NCBI GenBank assembly: GCA_015064895.1
Contig: SVRI01000006.1
Span: 1 to 64,000, forward strand
Length of the DNA stretch: 64,000 nucleotides
Origin: Oscillospiraceae bacterium
GTDB taxonomy: Bacteria; Bacillota; Clostridia; Oscillospirales; CAG-382
Reading direction: 5' to 3'
Shown here: positions 19,044-28,263 of the stretch, piece by piece
How the letters are laid out: each line of letters opens with the position of its first letter
Numbering within the stretch: the stretch's first letter is position 1
Made by a program: the position numbers and the translations under genes
The notes under the pieces: generated by a model
Databases searched by the model: none
The model's input: the letters and a program-made list of their open reading frames with translations, nothing else
Told to the model about the DNA's origin: nothing

Positions 19044-20843
19044 ATGAAAGAGAATAATACAAACTTTGATAACGCAACTGAAGAAAATTTCTTAAAAAAC
19101 AAGCAAAGACGCAAAAACCATGTTAATTCAAATAACAACAACAGAAAAAACACTTCATTTCTAAAAGTTTTAAAGATTTTCGGATTTGTTTGTGCTTCGA
19201 TTGCCGCATTCTTTACCGCAGTTTTTGTTGGTATCGCCATCTATTATTTTTCACTTGACAATGTAACCGACAGTAACAAGCCTCATGCCGTGGTTTCGGA
19301 TGATGATACACTCGGTCCTCGTGCCGAACTTTCTTCCGACAGCAATGATACTGTCTATAAGTACAATACTTTTTTGGCTACGGCTACAGACTTCAGCGGT
19401 AGTCTTACAGACGTTATCATGGTTGCAAGACTTCACAATGTGGAAACTAACCCTGAAGTATCTATACTTCAGATTCCCAGAGACACCTATGTCACAATGT
19501 CATCAAAGCTTCATGTAGATTCCAAAGGTAATCTGACTTATGAAAACTTTAATCCGAAGGCCTCTACCACCTACCCCACAAAAATCAATGCCGTATACTA
19601 CCACGGCAGAAAACTCGGCGAATCACATATCAAAAATCTTTTGTCTGAGGCCAACGGCAAAAGCAAAGATGAAATATCTGCTCTTTGTTCAAGCAACAAA
19701 TACAGATTTCTCAACGCTGAGCCTGAAAAAATAAAGAGCTATGTAGATTCGAAAGATGATGCTGAAAAGAAAGTGTATCTGGAAGAAATCACCACCGATT
19801 TCGGTATAACCTATCTTTCAACACTTATCTACTACTATTTCGGCATAGAAATTGACTATCAGGCTAAGGCTGATCTTTCAGGCTTTAGAAGTGTTGTTGA
19901 TGCAGTCGGCGGTGAAGAAGGTATTTATATAAATGTACCTGAAAGAATGTACTACGAAGACCCTTATCAGGATCTATACATCGATCTTTATCCGGGTCCG
20001 CAGTATCTTGACGGAGACAAAGCAGAACAATTTGTACGTTACAGAGGTTATAAAACAGGAGATATCGGCAGATTGAATGCCCAGAAGACTTTTATAAACG
20101 CATTCCTTGATAAGCTGCTTTCTCCTTCAACAATAACCAGAATTGACGACATTGTTGTTGAAGTTAAAAAGAATGTGTATACAAGCATCTCGGTCAATGA
20201 CATGCTAAGATTCTCAAAAACAGTTATAAAACTTGACGCAGACAATGGCGTCAAGATTGTCACACTTCCCGGTGTAGGTGAATATGTAGGCGGTGTTTCC
20301 TATTTTCTTCCTTACAAGCAGGAAACAGTAGAGCTTGTCAACAACGACTTTAACGTATTTGCAAATGACATCAGTGCAGATTCCTTCAGAATGATTGATT
20401 ATTATGATGTTGCTCCGTCAAACACATCCTCTTCGGCCGATAGCAGCAATGATTCTTCTTCGGATGATAATGATTCTTCCTCTGAAGAATCTGACAGCGA
20501 TGAAACAATGGACAATGAGGAAGCAGAGGAAAATGACAACAATTCTGAATCCTCTGACGACAATGCTGAAGGCAACGAAAATACTGATGATAATGAAGAA
20601 ACTGAAGCTGATGAAACCGAAAACGGTGACACAATTGAAGAATCAGACAACAATGAAAACGAAGCTGCAGATAGCAAAGAGTCTGATGAAAATGAGTCGG
20701 AAGTTGATTCTGAGATTGAAACAGAGCATGAACCTGATATAGAAATTCCTGTAATAGATGAGGAAAACGAACAAGCGGGTTCTGATGAACCGGTATCTTC
20801 CGGAGCAAATATTCTCATGCTTGGTCGTGCAGATAGGGATTAG
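19044..20843 (+). CDS. LytR-CpsA-Psr (LCP) family cell-wall ligase with acidic tail
   Basis: LCP enzymes attach anionic glycopolymers from lipid carriers to peptidoglycan. The 599-residue protein has a basic cytoplasmic N-terminus, one signal-anchor helix (about 34-64) and an extracellular LCP domain. Within it are TDVIMVARLHN, LQIPRDTYV (catalytic arginine region), KINAVYYHG, FRSVVDAVGG, YLDGDKAEQFVRYR and DIGRLNAQKTFI. An extra segment of roughly 60 residues sits between the KINAVYY and YYFGIEIDY blocks. From about residue 453 to 590 the chain is almost entirely Asp, Glu, Ser and Asn. Its position between yqeK and rsfS is conserved in Firmicutes. Confidence 0.93.
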   Translation: MKENNTNFDNATEENFLKNKQRRKNHVNSNNNNRKNTSFLKVLKIFGFVCASIAAFFTAVFVGIAIYYFSLDNVTDSNKPHAVVSDDDTLGPRAELSSDSNDTVYKYNTFLATATDFSGSLTDVIMVARLHNVETNPEVSILQIPRDTYVTMSSKLHVDSKGNLTYENFNPKASTTYPTKINAVYYHGRKLGESHIKNLLSEANGKSKDEISALCSSNKYRFLNAEPEKIKSYVDSKDDAEKKVYLEEITTDFGITYLSTLIYYYFGIEIDYQAKADLSGFRSVVDAVGGEEGIYINVPERMYYEDPYQDLYIDLYPGPQYLDGDKAEQFVRYRGYKTGDIGRLNAQKTFINAFLDKLLSPSTITRIDDIVVEVKKNVYTSISVNDMLRFSKTVIKLDADNGVKIVTLPGVGEYVGGVSYFLPYKQETVELVNNDFNVFANDISADSFRMIDYYDVAPSNTSSSADSSNDSSSDDNDSSSEESDSDETMDNEEAEENDNNSESSDDNAEGNENTDDNEETEADETENGDTIEESDNNENEAADSKESDENESEVDSEIETEHEPDIEIPVIDEENEQAGSDEPVSSGANILMLGRADRD

Positions 20844-20880
20844 ACAAAAAAGTCAGACAAGTCAACGAAAGGACGATAAA

Positions 20881-21255
20881 ATGAGTAGTTTAAACAACGA
20901 AGAAAAGGCAAAAAAAATTGCCCTTTTGGCAGCCAAGGCTCTTGACGAAAAAAAGGCAAAAGATATTAAAATATTATACGTAAACAAGCAGACAATCATT
21001 GCAGATTACTTTGTAATTGCAGCAGGTACAAGCCGGACACAGGTTAATGCCCTTGCTGATGAAGTGGAATACAAACTTGGTCTTGAAGACATACAGCCGA
21101 CCAAGATTGAAGGCAGAGGTCAAGGCACTTGGGTGCTTCTTGACTATGACAGCGTGCTTGTTCACGTATTCAATCCCCAGTCAAGAGAATTTTACAACCT
21201 GGAAAAGCTCTGGGCTGACGGCGAAGAAATCCCCTTTGAAATGACAGAGGACTAA
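20881..21255 (+). CDS. rsfS: Ribosomal silencing factor RsfS
   Basis: Binds ribosomal protein uL14 and blocks subunit joining when nutrients are scarce. The protein is 124 residues with DIKILYVNKQTIIADYFVIA, GTSRTQVNALADEVE, EGRGQGTWVLLDYDSVLVHVF and REFYNLEKLW, all typical. I start it at ATG 20881, where AAAGGA lies upstream. A longer in-frame ORF from 20758 would overlap the LCP gene and has no ribosome binding site. It sits upstream of leuS. Confidence 0.96.
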   Translation: MSSLNNEEKAKKIALLAAKALDEKKAKDIKILYVNKQTIIADYFVIAAGTSRTQVNALADEVEYKLGLEDIQPTKIEGRGQGTWVLLDYDSVLVHVFNPQSREFYNLEKLWADGEEIPFEMTED

Positions 21256-21297
21256 TCTAAGTTTATTAAATAATTTATCATAAAAGGACTGTTTAAG

Positions 21298-23709
21298 ATG
21301 AAGTACGATTTTAAAGCCATTGAAGGCAAATGGCAGAAAGCATGGGAAGAAAAGGGTGCTTTCCATGCAAAAAATGACTATACACTCCCCAAATTCTATG
21401 CACTTGTTGAATTCCCCTATCCCTCGGGTCAGGGTCTTCATGTAGGACATCCCCGTTCTTACACTGCTCTTGACGTTGTTTCAAGAAAGAAGAGAATGCA
21501 GGGCTACAATGTCCTCTACCCCATGGGTTGGGACGCATTCGGTCTTCCTACCGAAAACTTTGCAATCAAGAACAAGATTCATCCCAAGATTGTTACAGAA
21601 AACAATGTTGCAAGATTTAAGAGCCAGCTTATGTCCCTCGGTCTTTCTTTCGACTGGTCGAGAGAAATCAACACAACAGACGAAGGATACTACAAGTGGA
21701 CTCAGTGGATTTTCCTCCAGCTCTTCAAGAAGGGTCTTGCATACAAGTCCAAGATGGCTGTTAACTGGTGTACAAGCTGTAAGTGTGTTCTTGCAAACGA
21801 AGAAGTAGTAAACGGCGTGTGTGAAAGATGCGGAAGCGAAGTAGTAAGACGTGAAAAGAGCCAGTGGATGCTCAAGATTACAGCATACGCTCAGAGACTT
21901 ATTGACGATTTACAGCTCGTTGACTTTATCGACAGAGTCAAGGTTCAGCAGACAAACTGGATAGGCAGAAGTGAAGGTGCCGAGGTTGATTTTGACACAA
22001 CGGCAGGCGACATTCTCACAGTTTACACAACTCGTCCCGACACACTCTTCGGTGCAACATACATGGTTATCTCTCCCGAGCACCCCATTATCGAAAAATG
22101 GGCTGACAAGATTGAGAACATGGATGCTGTCAAGGCATATCAGGTTGAAGCATCCAAGAAGAGCGACTTTGAAAGAACAGAGCTTGCAGACAAGAAGGAA
22201 AAGACAGGTGTTGAACTCAAGGGTGTTCGTGCCATCAATCCCGTAAACGGTAAGGATATTCCCATATTCATTTCCGACTATGTACTCATCACATACGGTA
22301 CAGGTGCTATCATGGCAGTTCCTGCACATGACACACGTGACTGGGATTTTGCAAAGAAGTTTGATCTTCCCATCATTGAAGTTGTTGCCGGCGGCAACGT
22401 ACAGGAAGAAGCATTTACAGACGTTGCAACAGGCATTATGGTAAACTCCGATTTCCTCAACGGACTTGAAGTAGCAGATGCCAAAGTTAAGATTACAGAA
22501 TTCCTTACAGAAAACAACAAGGGTCACAAGAAGGTAAACTTCAAGCTTCGTGACTGGGTATTCTCCCGTCAGAGATATTGGGGCGAGCCTATTCCCCTTA
22601 TCAACTGCGAAAAGTGCGGTTGGGTTGCTGTTCCCGAAGACCAGCTTCCCCTTACCCTTCCCGAAGTTCCTTCATATGAACCCGGTGCCGACGGTGAAAG
22701 CCCTCTTGCTTCACTTGACAGTTGGGTTAAGTGTACTTGTCCCCAGTGCGGCGGTGCTGCCGAAAGAGAAACAGACACCATGCCTCAGTGGGCAGGTTCT
22801 TCCTGGTACTTCCTTCGTTACTGCGATGCAGGTAATCCCGATGCACTTGCTTCCAAAGAAGCTCTCGACTACTGGATGCCCGTTGACTGGTACAATGGCG
22901 GTATGGAACATACGACACTTCACCTTCTCTATTCAAGATTCTGGTCCAAGTTCCTCTACGACTGCGGTGTTCTTTCAAATCCCGAACCCTATGCAAAGAG
23001 AACAAGCCACGGCATGATCCTCGGTGAAAACGGCGAAAAGATGTCAAAGTCAAGAGGTAACGTAGTAAATCCCGATGACATTATCAATGAATACGGTGCA
23101 GACACCATGCGTCTTTACGAAATGTTTATCGGCGACTTTGAAAAGGCTGCTCCCTGGTCAAGTCAGGGTATCAAGGGCTGTAAGAGATTCCTTGACAGAT
23201 TTGCCGCCATGTGCGATTTAGCTAAGGGTAACGGTGTAACGGAATGTCTTGAAAGCTCCTTCCACAAGACAATCAAAAAGGTTACAGAAGATATTGACAA
23301 CTTAAAGGCAAATACTGCAATTGCTGCAATGATGGCACTTATTAACGAAGTATATGATGCAGGCACTCTTACAATGGATGAACTTGCAACATTTACACGT
23401 CTTCTCTGCCCGTTTGCACCTCACCTTGCAGAAGAAGTATGGTCAGAAGTACTCCACAAAGACGGCTTCTGCTCACTTGCACAGTGGCCCGAATACGACG
23501 AAAGCAAGACTGTTGATGCAACAATCGAAGTTGCTGTTCAGATTTGCGGAAAACTCAAGGGCACAATGAACTTTGCAGCTGACGCCGACAAGGACACAAT
23601 GCTTTCGGCAGTAAAGGCAGACGAAAGATTTGCAAAGCTTATCGAAGGCAAGACAATTGTCAAAGAAATCGTAGTTCCCGGCAGACTTATTAACATTGTT
23701 GTAAAATAA
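21298..23709 (+). CDS. leuS: Leucyl-tRNA synthetase
   Basis: Class I aminoacyl-tRNA synthetase, 803 residues. The Rossmann fold shows [17 protein letters not shown], the HIGH-equivalent HVGH. A zinc-binding [21 protein letters not shown] loop and the CP1 editing domain follow ([29 protein letters not shown]). Then come [26 protein letters not shown], an anticodon-binding domain and a short C-terminal domain. It is the last gene of the long plus-strand run; no strong terminator is visible before the rpsU promoter. Confidence 0.99.
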   Translation: MKYDFKAIEGKWQKAWEEKGAFHAKNDYTLPKFYALVEFPYPSGQGLHVGHPRSYTALDVVSRKKRMQGYNVLYPMGWDAFGLPTENFAIKNKIHPKIVTENNVARFKSQLMSLGLSFDWSREINTTDEGYYKWTQWIFLQLFKKGLAYKSKMAVNWCTSCKCVLANEEVVNGVCERCGSEVVRREKSQWMLKITAYAQRLIDDLQLVDFIDRVKVQQTNWIGRSEGAEVDFDTTAGDILTVYTTRPDTLFGATYMVISPEHPIIEKWADKIENMDAVKAYQVEASKKSDFERTELADKKEKTGVELKGVRAINPVNGKDIPIFISDYVLITYGTGAIMAVPAHDTRDWDFAKKFDLPIIEVVAGGNVQEEAFTDVATGIMVNSDFLNGLEVADAKVKITEFLTENNKGHKKVNFKLRDWVFSRQRYWGEPIPLINCEKCGWVAVPEDQLPLTLPEVPSYEPGADGESPLASLDSWVKCTCPQCGGAAERETDTMPQWAGSSWYFLRYCDAGNPDALASKEALDYWMPVDWYNGGMEHTTLHLLYSRFWSKFLYDCGVLSNPEPYAKRTSHGMILGENGEKMSKSRGNVVNPDDIINEYGADTMRLYEMFIGDFEKAAPWSSQGIKGCKRFLDRFAAMCDLAKGNGVTECLESSFHKTIKKVTEDIDNLKANTAIAAMMALINEVYDAGTLTMDELATFTRLLCPFAPHLAEEVWSEVLHKDGFCSLAQWPEYDESKTVDATIEVAVQICGKLKGTMNFAADADKDTMLSAVKADERFAKLIEGKTIVKEIVVPGRLINIVVK

Positions 23710-23744
23710 TTAACCTAAAGTTCACAAAATAATTTGCATAACTA

Positions 23745-23773
23745 TTGACATTACTGTTTTCTTTTTGTATAAT
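23745..23773 (+). promoter_or_regulatory. Perfect-consensus sigma-A promoter for rpsU
   Basis: TTGACA (23745-23750), 17 bp, TATAAT (23768-23773), followed by a ~58-base leader to rpsU. Both hexamers match consensus exactly, as expected for a ribosomal protein gene. Confidence 0.9.
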
Positions 23774-23838
23774 AGTAAAGGTATCATTAAAGGTATAATA
23801 AAAATTCCTTTTGCCAAAAGCGGAGGGAGGGGAAATAA

Positions 23839-24015
23839 ATGGCAGAAATTAAAATCAAGGATAATGAATCTCTTGACAGTGCGCTCAGAAGATTTAAGAG
23901 ACAGTGCGCAAGAAGCGGTGTACTCACAGAGCTCCGTAAGAGAGAACATTACGAAAAGCCCAGCGTAAAGCGTAAGAAGAAGTCCGAAGCTGCTCGTAAG
24001 AGAAAGTTTAAGTAA
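23839..24015 (+). CDS. rpsU: 30S ribosomal protein S21 (bS21)
   Basis: A 58-residue highly basic protein starting [19 protein letters not shown] and ending in RKRKFK, the pattern of bS21, which sits near the anti-Shine-Dalgarno region of the 30S subunit. A very strong GGAGGGAGGGG lies upstream of the ATG. The gene is transcribed from its own consensus promoter and closed by a terminator at 24053-24083. Confidence 0.97.
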   Translation: MAEIKIKDNESLDSALRRFKRQCARSGVLTELRKREHYEKPSVKRKKKSEAARKRKFK

Positions 24016-24052
24016 GACTTTAGCTTTGCTATGGCAAAATTAATCTAACAAG

Positions 24053-24083
24053 AAAAGACGATGATTAAATCATCGTCTTTTTT
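24053..24083 (+). terminator. Bidirectional terminator between rpsU and GNAT gene
   Basis: A 13-bp stem (AAAAGACGATGAT / ATCATCGTCTTTT) with a 3-base loop and T6 on the plus side. The minus side also reads into T-rich sequence, suiting the convergent gene. Confidence 0.9.
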
Positions 24084-24097
24084 GTCTGCATTGGTTA

Positions 24098-24580
24098 CTA
24101 TTCAACCCATTCAAAAGCAAGTCTCGGTGAGCCGTCGGCAAGATAGATTATACCTGCATATTCAAAGCCGTCTCTTTTAACTGCCTTCTGCATGGGATTA
24201 TTATCTTTATGGGTATCTACCCTAAGGTGATTGAACATCTTTCTTGCAAAGGCTGTACACTCGGCAAATACGCCGCGTCTGGTTCCGTCACCGGCTATTC
24301 TATGTATTGTTCCATAGGGGGTATCCGATTTCCACTTGCCGTCGATTCTTTCATATGTCGGATCGGTTCCTCCGATAAGTGCAAAGCAGGCATAAATGTA
24401 ACCCGAATCATCATATTGTACATATAGATGTCCCAAGTCAATATCAGACATTAATGTTTCCCTGTCGGGATATCCCATATTCCATTGATTTGGATTACCG
24501 TGTGTATGCATAAAATGCTTTGCCGATTCATATATTTCAAGCAATCTTTCAATTTCCGATTTTTTTGCAAGTCTTATCAT
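24098..24580 (-). CDS. GNAT-family N-acetyltransferase
   Basis: A 160-residue GNAT-fold protein (N-terminal MIRLAKKSEIERLLEIYESAKHF, acidic strand GHLYVQYDDSGYIYACFAL). The acetyl-CoA-binding segment is HRIAGDGTRRGVFAECTAFA, a degenerate R/Q-x-x-G-x-G/A loop, followed by LRVDTHKDNNPMQKAVKRDGFEYAGI, the usual motif B. The substrate is unknown. AAAGG lies upstream of the ATG. It lies downstream of hom, with a hairpin between, so it may be read partly from hom. Confidence 0.85.
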   Translation of the reverse strand: MIRLAKKSEIERLLEIYESAKHFMHTHGNPNQWNMGYPDRETLMSDIDLGHLYVQYDDSGYIYACFALIGGTDPTYERIDGKWKSDTPYGTIHRIAGDGTRRGVFAECTAFARKMFNHLRVDTHKDNNPMQKAVKRDGFEYAGIIYLADGSPRLAFEWVE

Positions 24581-24607
24581 GTACTAACCTTTCAATTAAC
24601 ATATTTC

Positions 24608-24635
24608 AAAAGCTGCAACAAAAGTTGCAGCTTTT
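24608..24635 (-). terminator. Hairpin after hom
   Basis: Perfect 12-bp stem AAAAGCTGCAAC / GTTGCAGCTTTT with an AAAA loop, just past the hom stop codon. The tail on the minus strand is the TTTT of the stem then GAAAT, so termination may be leaky. Confidence 0.75.
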
Positions 24636-24638
24636 ATT

Positions 24639-25841
24639 TTACTTCATTATTCTAATTCTTACAGTTTCTTCGCCGAGGCTCTTGATCTTTACAGCCAAAT
24701 CCATATCGCTCATTTCCTCTGTCATGAACATGCAATAACCTGCCATTTCAGTAACGGCAACATTTCCGAATGCAGAAATCACCGCTTGTTTGCTCGCCTT
24801 GGTTCTGATATAAGAAGCTGTCACATTCTTGTTTACATCACCGAGGAAATCTGCCTTTTCTTCATCCCAGCCGATAAACTTCTTACAGTCACGGACAACG
24901 TCAAGCACGTCTGCCATAACAGCACTTGCTGTGGGCATACTGCCTGCGCCTCTGCCGCAGAAAAGAACGTCGCCTACCACATTACCAACAACCGAAATAC
25001 CGTTGTAAACATCATTTACACCTGCAAGAGCATTTGTTTCGGGAACAAGGTGGGGTGCTGTGAGAACATAAACCTTACCGTCATGTGCATCTTTTTTTGC
25101 TCTGCCGAGAAGCTTTACACTATAGCCGTTATTTCTTGCATAGAGAAGGTCTTCATACATAATCTCTGTAATACCTTCGCAGAGTACGTCTTCGTTGGAT
25201 ACCGTCTTACCGTATGCAAGAGATGCGAGAATACTGATTTTTCTGCAAGTATCGTGACCTTCAACGTCTGCCGCAGGATTCTTTTCGGCATAACCGAGCT
25301 CCTGTGCCTGCTTAAGTGCTGTTGAGAAGTCTTCCTTATCTCTTTCCATCTTGGTGAGAATATAGTTACAAGTACCGTTGAGAATACCGGTTACAGACTC
25401 AACCTGATTTGATGCAAGGCACTGCCACATGGGACGGATAATCGGAATACCGCCGCCTACGGATGCTTCAAAGAGGTAGCTTACGCCATTCTCACGGGCA
25501 AGTCTCTGAAGCTCTGCACCGTGCTTTGCAACAACTTCCTTATTACTTGTTACAACGCTCTTACCGGCTAAGATTGCCTTCTTTGAGAAGTCATATGCAG
25601 GAACCGTACCGCCCATTGTTTCAACAACGATAGTTACGTCCCTATCCTCAAGAATGGGAGTGATTTCATGAACCACTCTGTCGCCGAGGGGATGATCGGG
25701 AAATTCACGAAGGTCGAGTATATATTTTACGTTAAGCGTTACGCCTTCCATTCTTTTTGCAAAGGCTTCATTATTGAGTCTGATTGTTTCGGCAACACCT
25801 GAGCCGACTACGCCGAAGCCCATAATTGCAATATTGATCAT
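24639..25841 (-). CDS. hom: Homoserine dehydrogenase
   Basis: NAD(P)-dependent reduction of aspartate semialdehyde to homoserine, feeding threonine and methionine. The 400-residue protein starts MINIAIMGFGVVGSGVAETI (Rossmann nucleotide loop), then VVETMGGT, VVTSNKEVVAKHG, GGGIPIIRP, LNGTCNYILTKM, AEKNPAADVEGHDTCRK and the catalytic-domain end GAGSMPTASAVMADV. The last ~60 residues resemble a shortened ACT regulatory domain. I use ATG 25841, with AAGGAG upstream; the frame stays open 32 codons further but that stretch is leader. Confidence 0.96.
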   Translation of the reverse strand: MINIAIMGFGVVGSGVAETIRLNNEAFAKRMEGVTLNVKYILDLREFPDHPLGDRVVHEITPILEDRDVTIVVETMGGTVPAYDFSKKAILAGKSVVTSNKEVVAKHGAELQRLARENGVSYLFEASVGGGIPIIRPMWQCLASNQVESVTGILNGTCNYILTKMERDKEDFSTALKQAQELGYAEKNPAADVEGHDTCRKISILASLAYGKTVSNEDVLCEGITEIMYEDLLYARNNGYSVKLLGRAKKDAHDGKVYVLTAPHLVPETNALAGVNDVYNGISVVGNVVGDVLFCGRGAGSMPTASAVMADVLDVVRDCKKFIGWDEEKADFLGDVNKNVTASYIRTKASKQAVISAFGNVAVTEMAGYCMFMTEEMSDMDLAVKIKSLGEETVRIRIMK

Positions 25842-25927
25842 TTTTGAGTCTCCTTTATGAGTATACATTCCTGATTTTGAATATAATAAGTCAAAGGACA
25901 TATATTCATATTCGTATAGATATTGGT

Positions 25928-25956
25928 ATTTTAACACATATATTCTAATAAATCAA
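25928..25956 (-). promoter_or_regulatory. Sigma-A promoter for hom
   Basis: Minus strand TTGATT (25956-25951), 17 bp, TAAAAT (25933-25928), leaving a leader of about 80 nt. I looked for a T-box or amino-acid leader peptide and see none. Confidence 0.6.
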
Positions 25957-26008
25957 GGATATTTTTTACAGTTTTAAGCATTTTTCAGCATTTATACAAA
26001 AAATCCGA

Positions 26009-26037
26009 TTGATTATATCACAAAAATAATGTATATT
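26009..26037 (+). promoter_or_regulatory. Putative promoter for the YtvI-like permease
   Basis: TTGATT (26009-26014), 17 bp, TATATT (26032-26037), 23 bp upstream of the GTG start. The matches are moderate in an AT-rich gap. Confidence 0.4.
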
Positions 26038-26059
26038 ATTATCAGGAAAGGCAGATTGT

Positions 26060-27217
26060 GTGGACAAAAGGCAAAAAAGAATTAATTTTATCATATCATT
26101 CGGCTATTACGCAATTATTATCCTAATAGTATTTTTCGGCATAAAATACCTACTGGGTCCCCTGCTCCCTTTTATTACGGCTTTTCTTATTGTATCAATG
26201 TCGGGAAAAATTTTCTCTGCAATTGACGGCAGAGTTCATTCAAAAAAGTGTACTGCAATTATATTTACGGTATCTTTTATTTTTGTAGTATCTTTAATCA
26301 TATTCTTGGTTTTTTACGGCATATTCAATGAACTTTCCAGGCTGATATCGGTATTGAGTCCAGAAAAAGTACAAAAGTTATATGACGGCATTTCCGGATT
26401 TTTTACATCATCCCTTTCGAGATTATCTTCCGGAAAGCTGTTTTCGGGAATTTCGTTTTTGCTTTCAAAGGTATTTGAAAACAGCAAAGATTCCTTTTCC
26501 TCTGTAGTTTCGGAATTTCTGCCAAAACTCTTATCTCTGGTCATGAAATTCTTATCCTTCTTTCCGGGTGCAGTTATTTTTACCGGTATTGTTTTCATAT
26601 CCATGTTTTATATCGGCTGTGATTATGACAGAATATCAAACTTTCTTATAATGCAATTACCTGACAGCTTCAAGGATACCTTTGATGAAGCCAAAAGTGT
26701 TTTTACTCAAACGGCAAAAGAACTGTTTAAATCATATTTTTTACTGACGATTATAACCTTTTTTCAGTTATTTATCGGTTTTGCAATAATCGGAATTGAT
26801 TATGCACTTTTGCTTGCAGGGATAATATGCATTGTTGATTTATTGCCCATTCTTGGAACGGGCACAGTTCTTATTCCGTGGTCGGCTATATGCTTTATGC
26901 TAAAGAATTACAGGTTTGCTATAGGCTTGATTATTCTTTATGCAGTTATTACACTATTCAGGCAGATTGCAGAACCGAGAATCGTAGGGGCAAACATCGG
27001 TCTTTCTCCCCTATTGTCACTGATTTCCATCTTTGTGGGACTTAAAACAATGGGATTTGCCGGCATAATAGTATTTCCGATTATTACAATGACTATTATA
27101 CGGCTCAACGAAAAAGGATTTATAAGGCTTTACAAAAATTTCCCAAAAAAACAATGCGATGACATCAGGAAAACAAAGCTGAAGTTTTTAAACTTCAAAC
27201 GTCATGACAAAAAGTAA
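26060..27217 (+). CDS. AI-2E/YtvI-family membrane protein
   Basis: A 385-residue permease-like protein of the AI-2E transporter (PerM) superfamily. Two N-terminal helices (about 13-50) are followed by a soluble amphipathic segment, then five or six helices. The family-typical region LLAGIICIVDLLPILGTGTVLIPW and a late VGLKTMGFAGIIVFPI precede a basic C-terminal tail. The size and helix pattern fit the sporulation membrane protein YtvI better than quorum-signal exporters, and sporulation genes lie nearby. That finer assignment is inference. The start is GTG at 26060 with AGGAAAGG upstream; it is 21 bp from the next gene start. Confidence 0.85.
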   Translation: MDKRQKRINFIISFGYYAIIILIVFFGIKYLLGPLLPFITAFLIVSMSGKIFSAIDGRVHSKKCTAIIFTVSFIFVVSLIIFLVFYGIFNELSRLISVLSPEKVQKLYDGISGFFTSSLSRLSSGKLFSGISFLLSKVFENSKDSFSSVVSEFLPKLLSLVMKFLSFFPGAVIFTGIVFISMFYIGCDYDRISNFLIMQLPDSFKDTFDEAKSVFTQTAKELFKSYFLLTIITFFQLFIGFAIIGIDYALLLAGIICIVDLLPILGTGTVLIPWSAICFMLKNYRFAIGLIILYAVITLFRQIAEPRIVGANIGLSPLLSLISIFVGLKTMGFAGIIVFPIITMTIIRLNEKGFIRLYKNFPKKQCDDIRKTKLKFLNFKRHDKK

Positions 27218-27238
27218 TATATGACAGTAGGTGACTTT

Positions 27239-28099
27239 ATGACAACAGAAAAAAGAATAATTACTGCTGAAAACAACTACAAAAATCAAATAGAAAGAAT
27301 AGCTTCAGAAATTACAAGCGACAAAAACATACGTCTTGTGCTTATAGCAGGTCCCAGCTGTTCGGGCAAAACAACCACTTCTTCTACCCTGTCAAAGATG
27401 GTTTATGAAATGGCAGGCATAGTTTCACACACAATTTCAATCGACGATTTTTATCACGATGTTGTTTTTCTTCCGGGTGAAACATTTGCCGACAAGGATT
27501 TTGAGGCACTCGACAGCATTGATCTTGACCTTCTTCACAAGTGTCTTCATGACCTTGCCTTAGGCAAAACAGTAAGCATCCCGCTTTTTGACTTTGAGCT
27601 TATGAGAAGAAATGGCTTCAGAAGCACAATAACCCTAAAGGAAAACGAAATTGCAATTATTGAAGGACTTCATGCACTGAATCCTGAAATATACGAGAAC
27701 TTTGTTGAAAAAAGCAAAATCAAAAGCATTTTTCTTGACTGCAATGACATTAAAGATACCCACAAGAATGCAAGACTCATAAGAAGGCTTGTACGTGACA
27801 GAAATTTCAGAAATGCCGATGCTTTTCTCACATTTACTCTATGGGAAAAGGTCTTACACGGTGAAGAAAAATACATCTATCCCTTTGCCAACAAGGCTGA
27901 TTATACGGTAAACACCTTTCATGAATATGAAACAGAGGTGCTGAAACCATATGCTGAGGTCTTACTTGACGAAATCAAGCAGGACAGTATATTTATAAAA
28001 GAAGCTGAAAGTGCACGTCTTTATATTTCGCATGTGAATGATATTATAGAAAAATCTCTTATTCCCGATGATTCTTTACTGAGGGAATTTGTGGGTTAA
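27239..28099 (+). CDS. Uridine kinase/phosphoribulokinase-like P-loop kinase
   Basis: A 286-residue P-loop kinase with Walker A GPSCSGKTTTSS, the substrate-binding strand SHTISIDDFYHDVVFLPG (IDDFY is typical of uridine kinases), FEALDSIDLDLL, EIAIIEGLHALNPEIY and an Arg-rich lid (NARLIRRLVRDRNFRNADAF). This corresponds to the C-terminal kinase half of Clostridia proteins that elsewhere fuse a TGS/threonyl-tRNA-synthetase-like domain to a uridine kinase; that N-terminal part is absent here. ATG 27239 is preferred because AGGTGA lies upstream; ATG 27221 has none. The natural substrate is unproven. Confidence 0.85.
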   Translation: MTTEKRIITAENNYKNQIERIASEITSDKNIRLVLIAGPSCSGKTTTSSTLSKMVYEMAGIVSHTISIDDFYHDVVFLPGETFADKDFEALDSIDLDLLHKCLHDLALGKTVSIPLFDFELMRRNGFRSTITLKENEIAIIEGLHALNPEIYENFVEKSKIKSIFLDCNDIKDTHKNARLIRRLVRDRNFRNADAFLTFTLWEKVLHGEEKYIYPFANKADYTVNTFHEYETEVLKPYAEVLLDEIKQDSIFIKEAESARLYISHVNDIIEKSLIPDDSLLREFVG

Positions 28100-28187
28100 A
28101 GGTGTGATGTGTTTTTGGGTGTTCACTCAAGGGTTATCCTTCTATTATTTAAAAAGTACAGAATAGTATATTACGTAGAAAATATAA

Positions 28188-28218
28188 AAAGTCAGCAAGC
28201 AAAAAACTCGCTGGCTTT
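28188..28218 (+). terminator. Terminator between the kinase gene and sigK
   Basis: Stem AAAGTCAGC (28188-28196) with GCTGGCTTT (28210-28218), including one G-T pair, A-rich loop, followed by ATTTTTAT. It works in both directions between convergent genes. A near-copy lies at 36889-36919 in inverted orientation. Confidence 0.8.
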
Positions 28219-28263
28219 ATTTTTATATTTATGTAAAGACGTCTTTTGACATAATCATTTTAC

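Noticed and set aside
20395..20818. Long overlapping ORFs on both strands in the LCP tail region
   Set aside because: They are frame shadows of the repetitive acidic tail: low complexity, no ribosome binding sites, no family features.
25842..25937. N-terminal extension of hom or a leader peptide
   Set aside because: No ribosome binding site for the extension, no run of Thr/Met/Ile codons, and no attenuator hairpin pair before hom.
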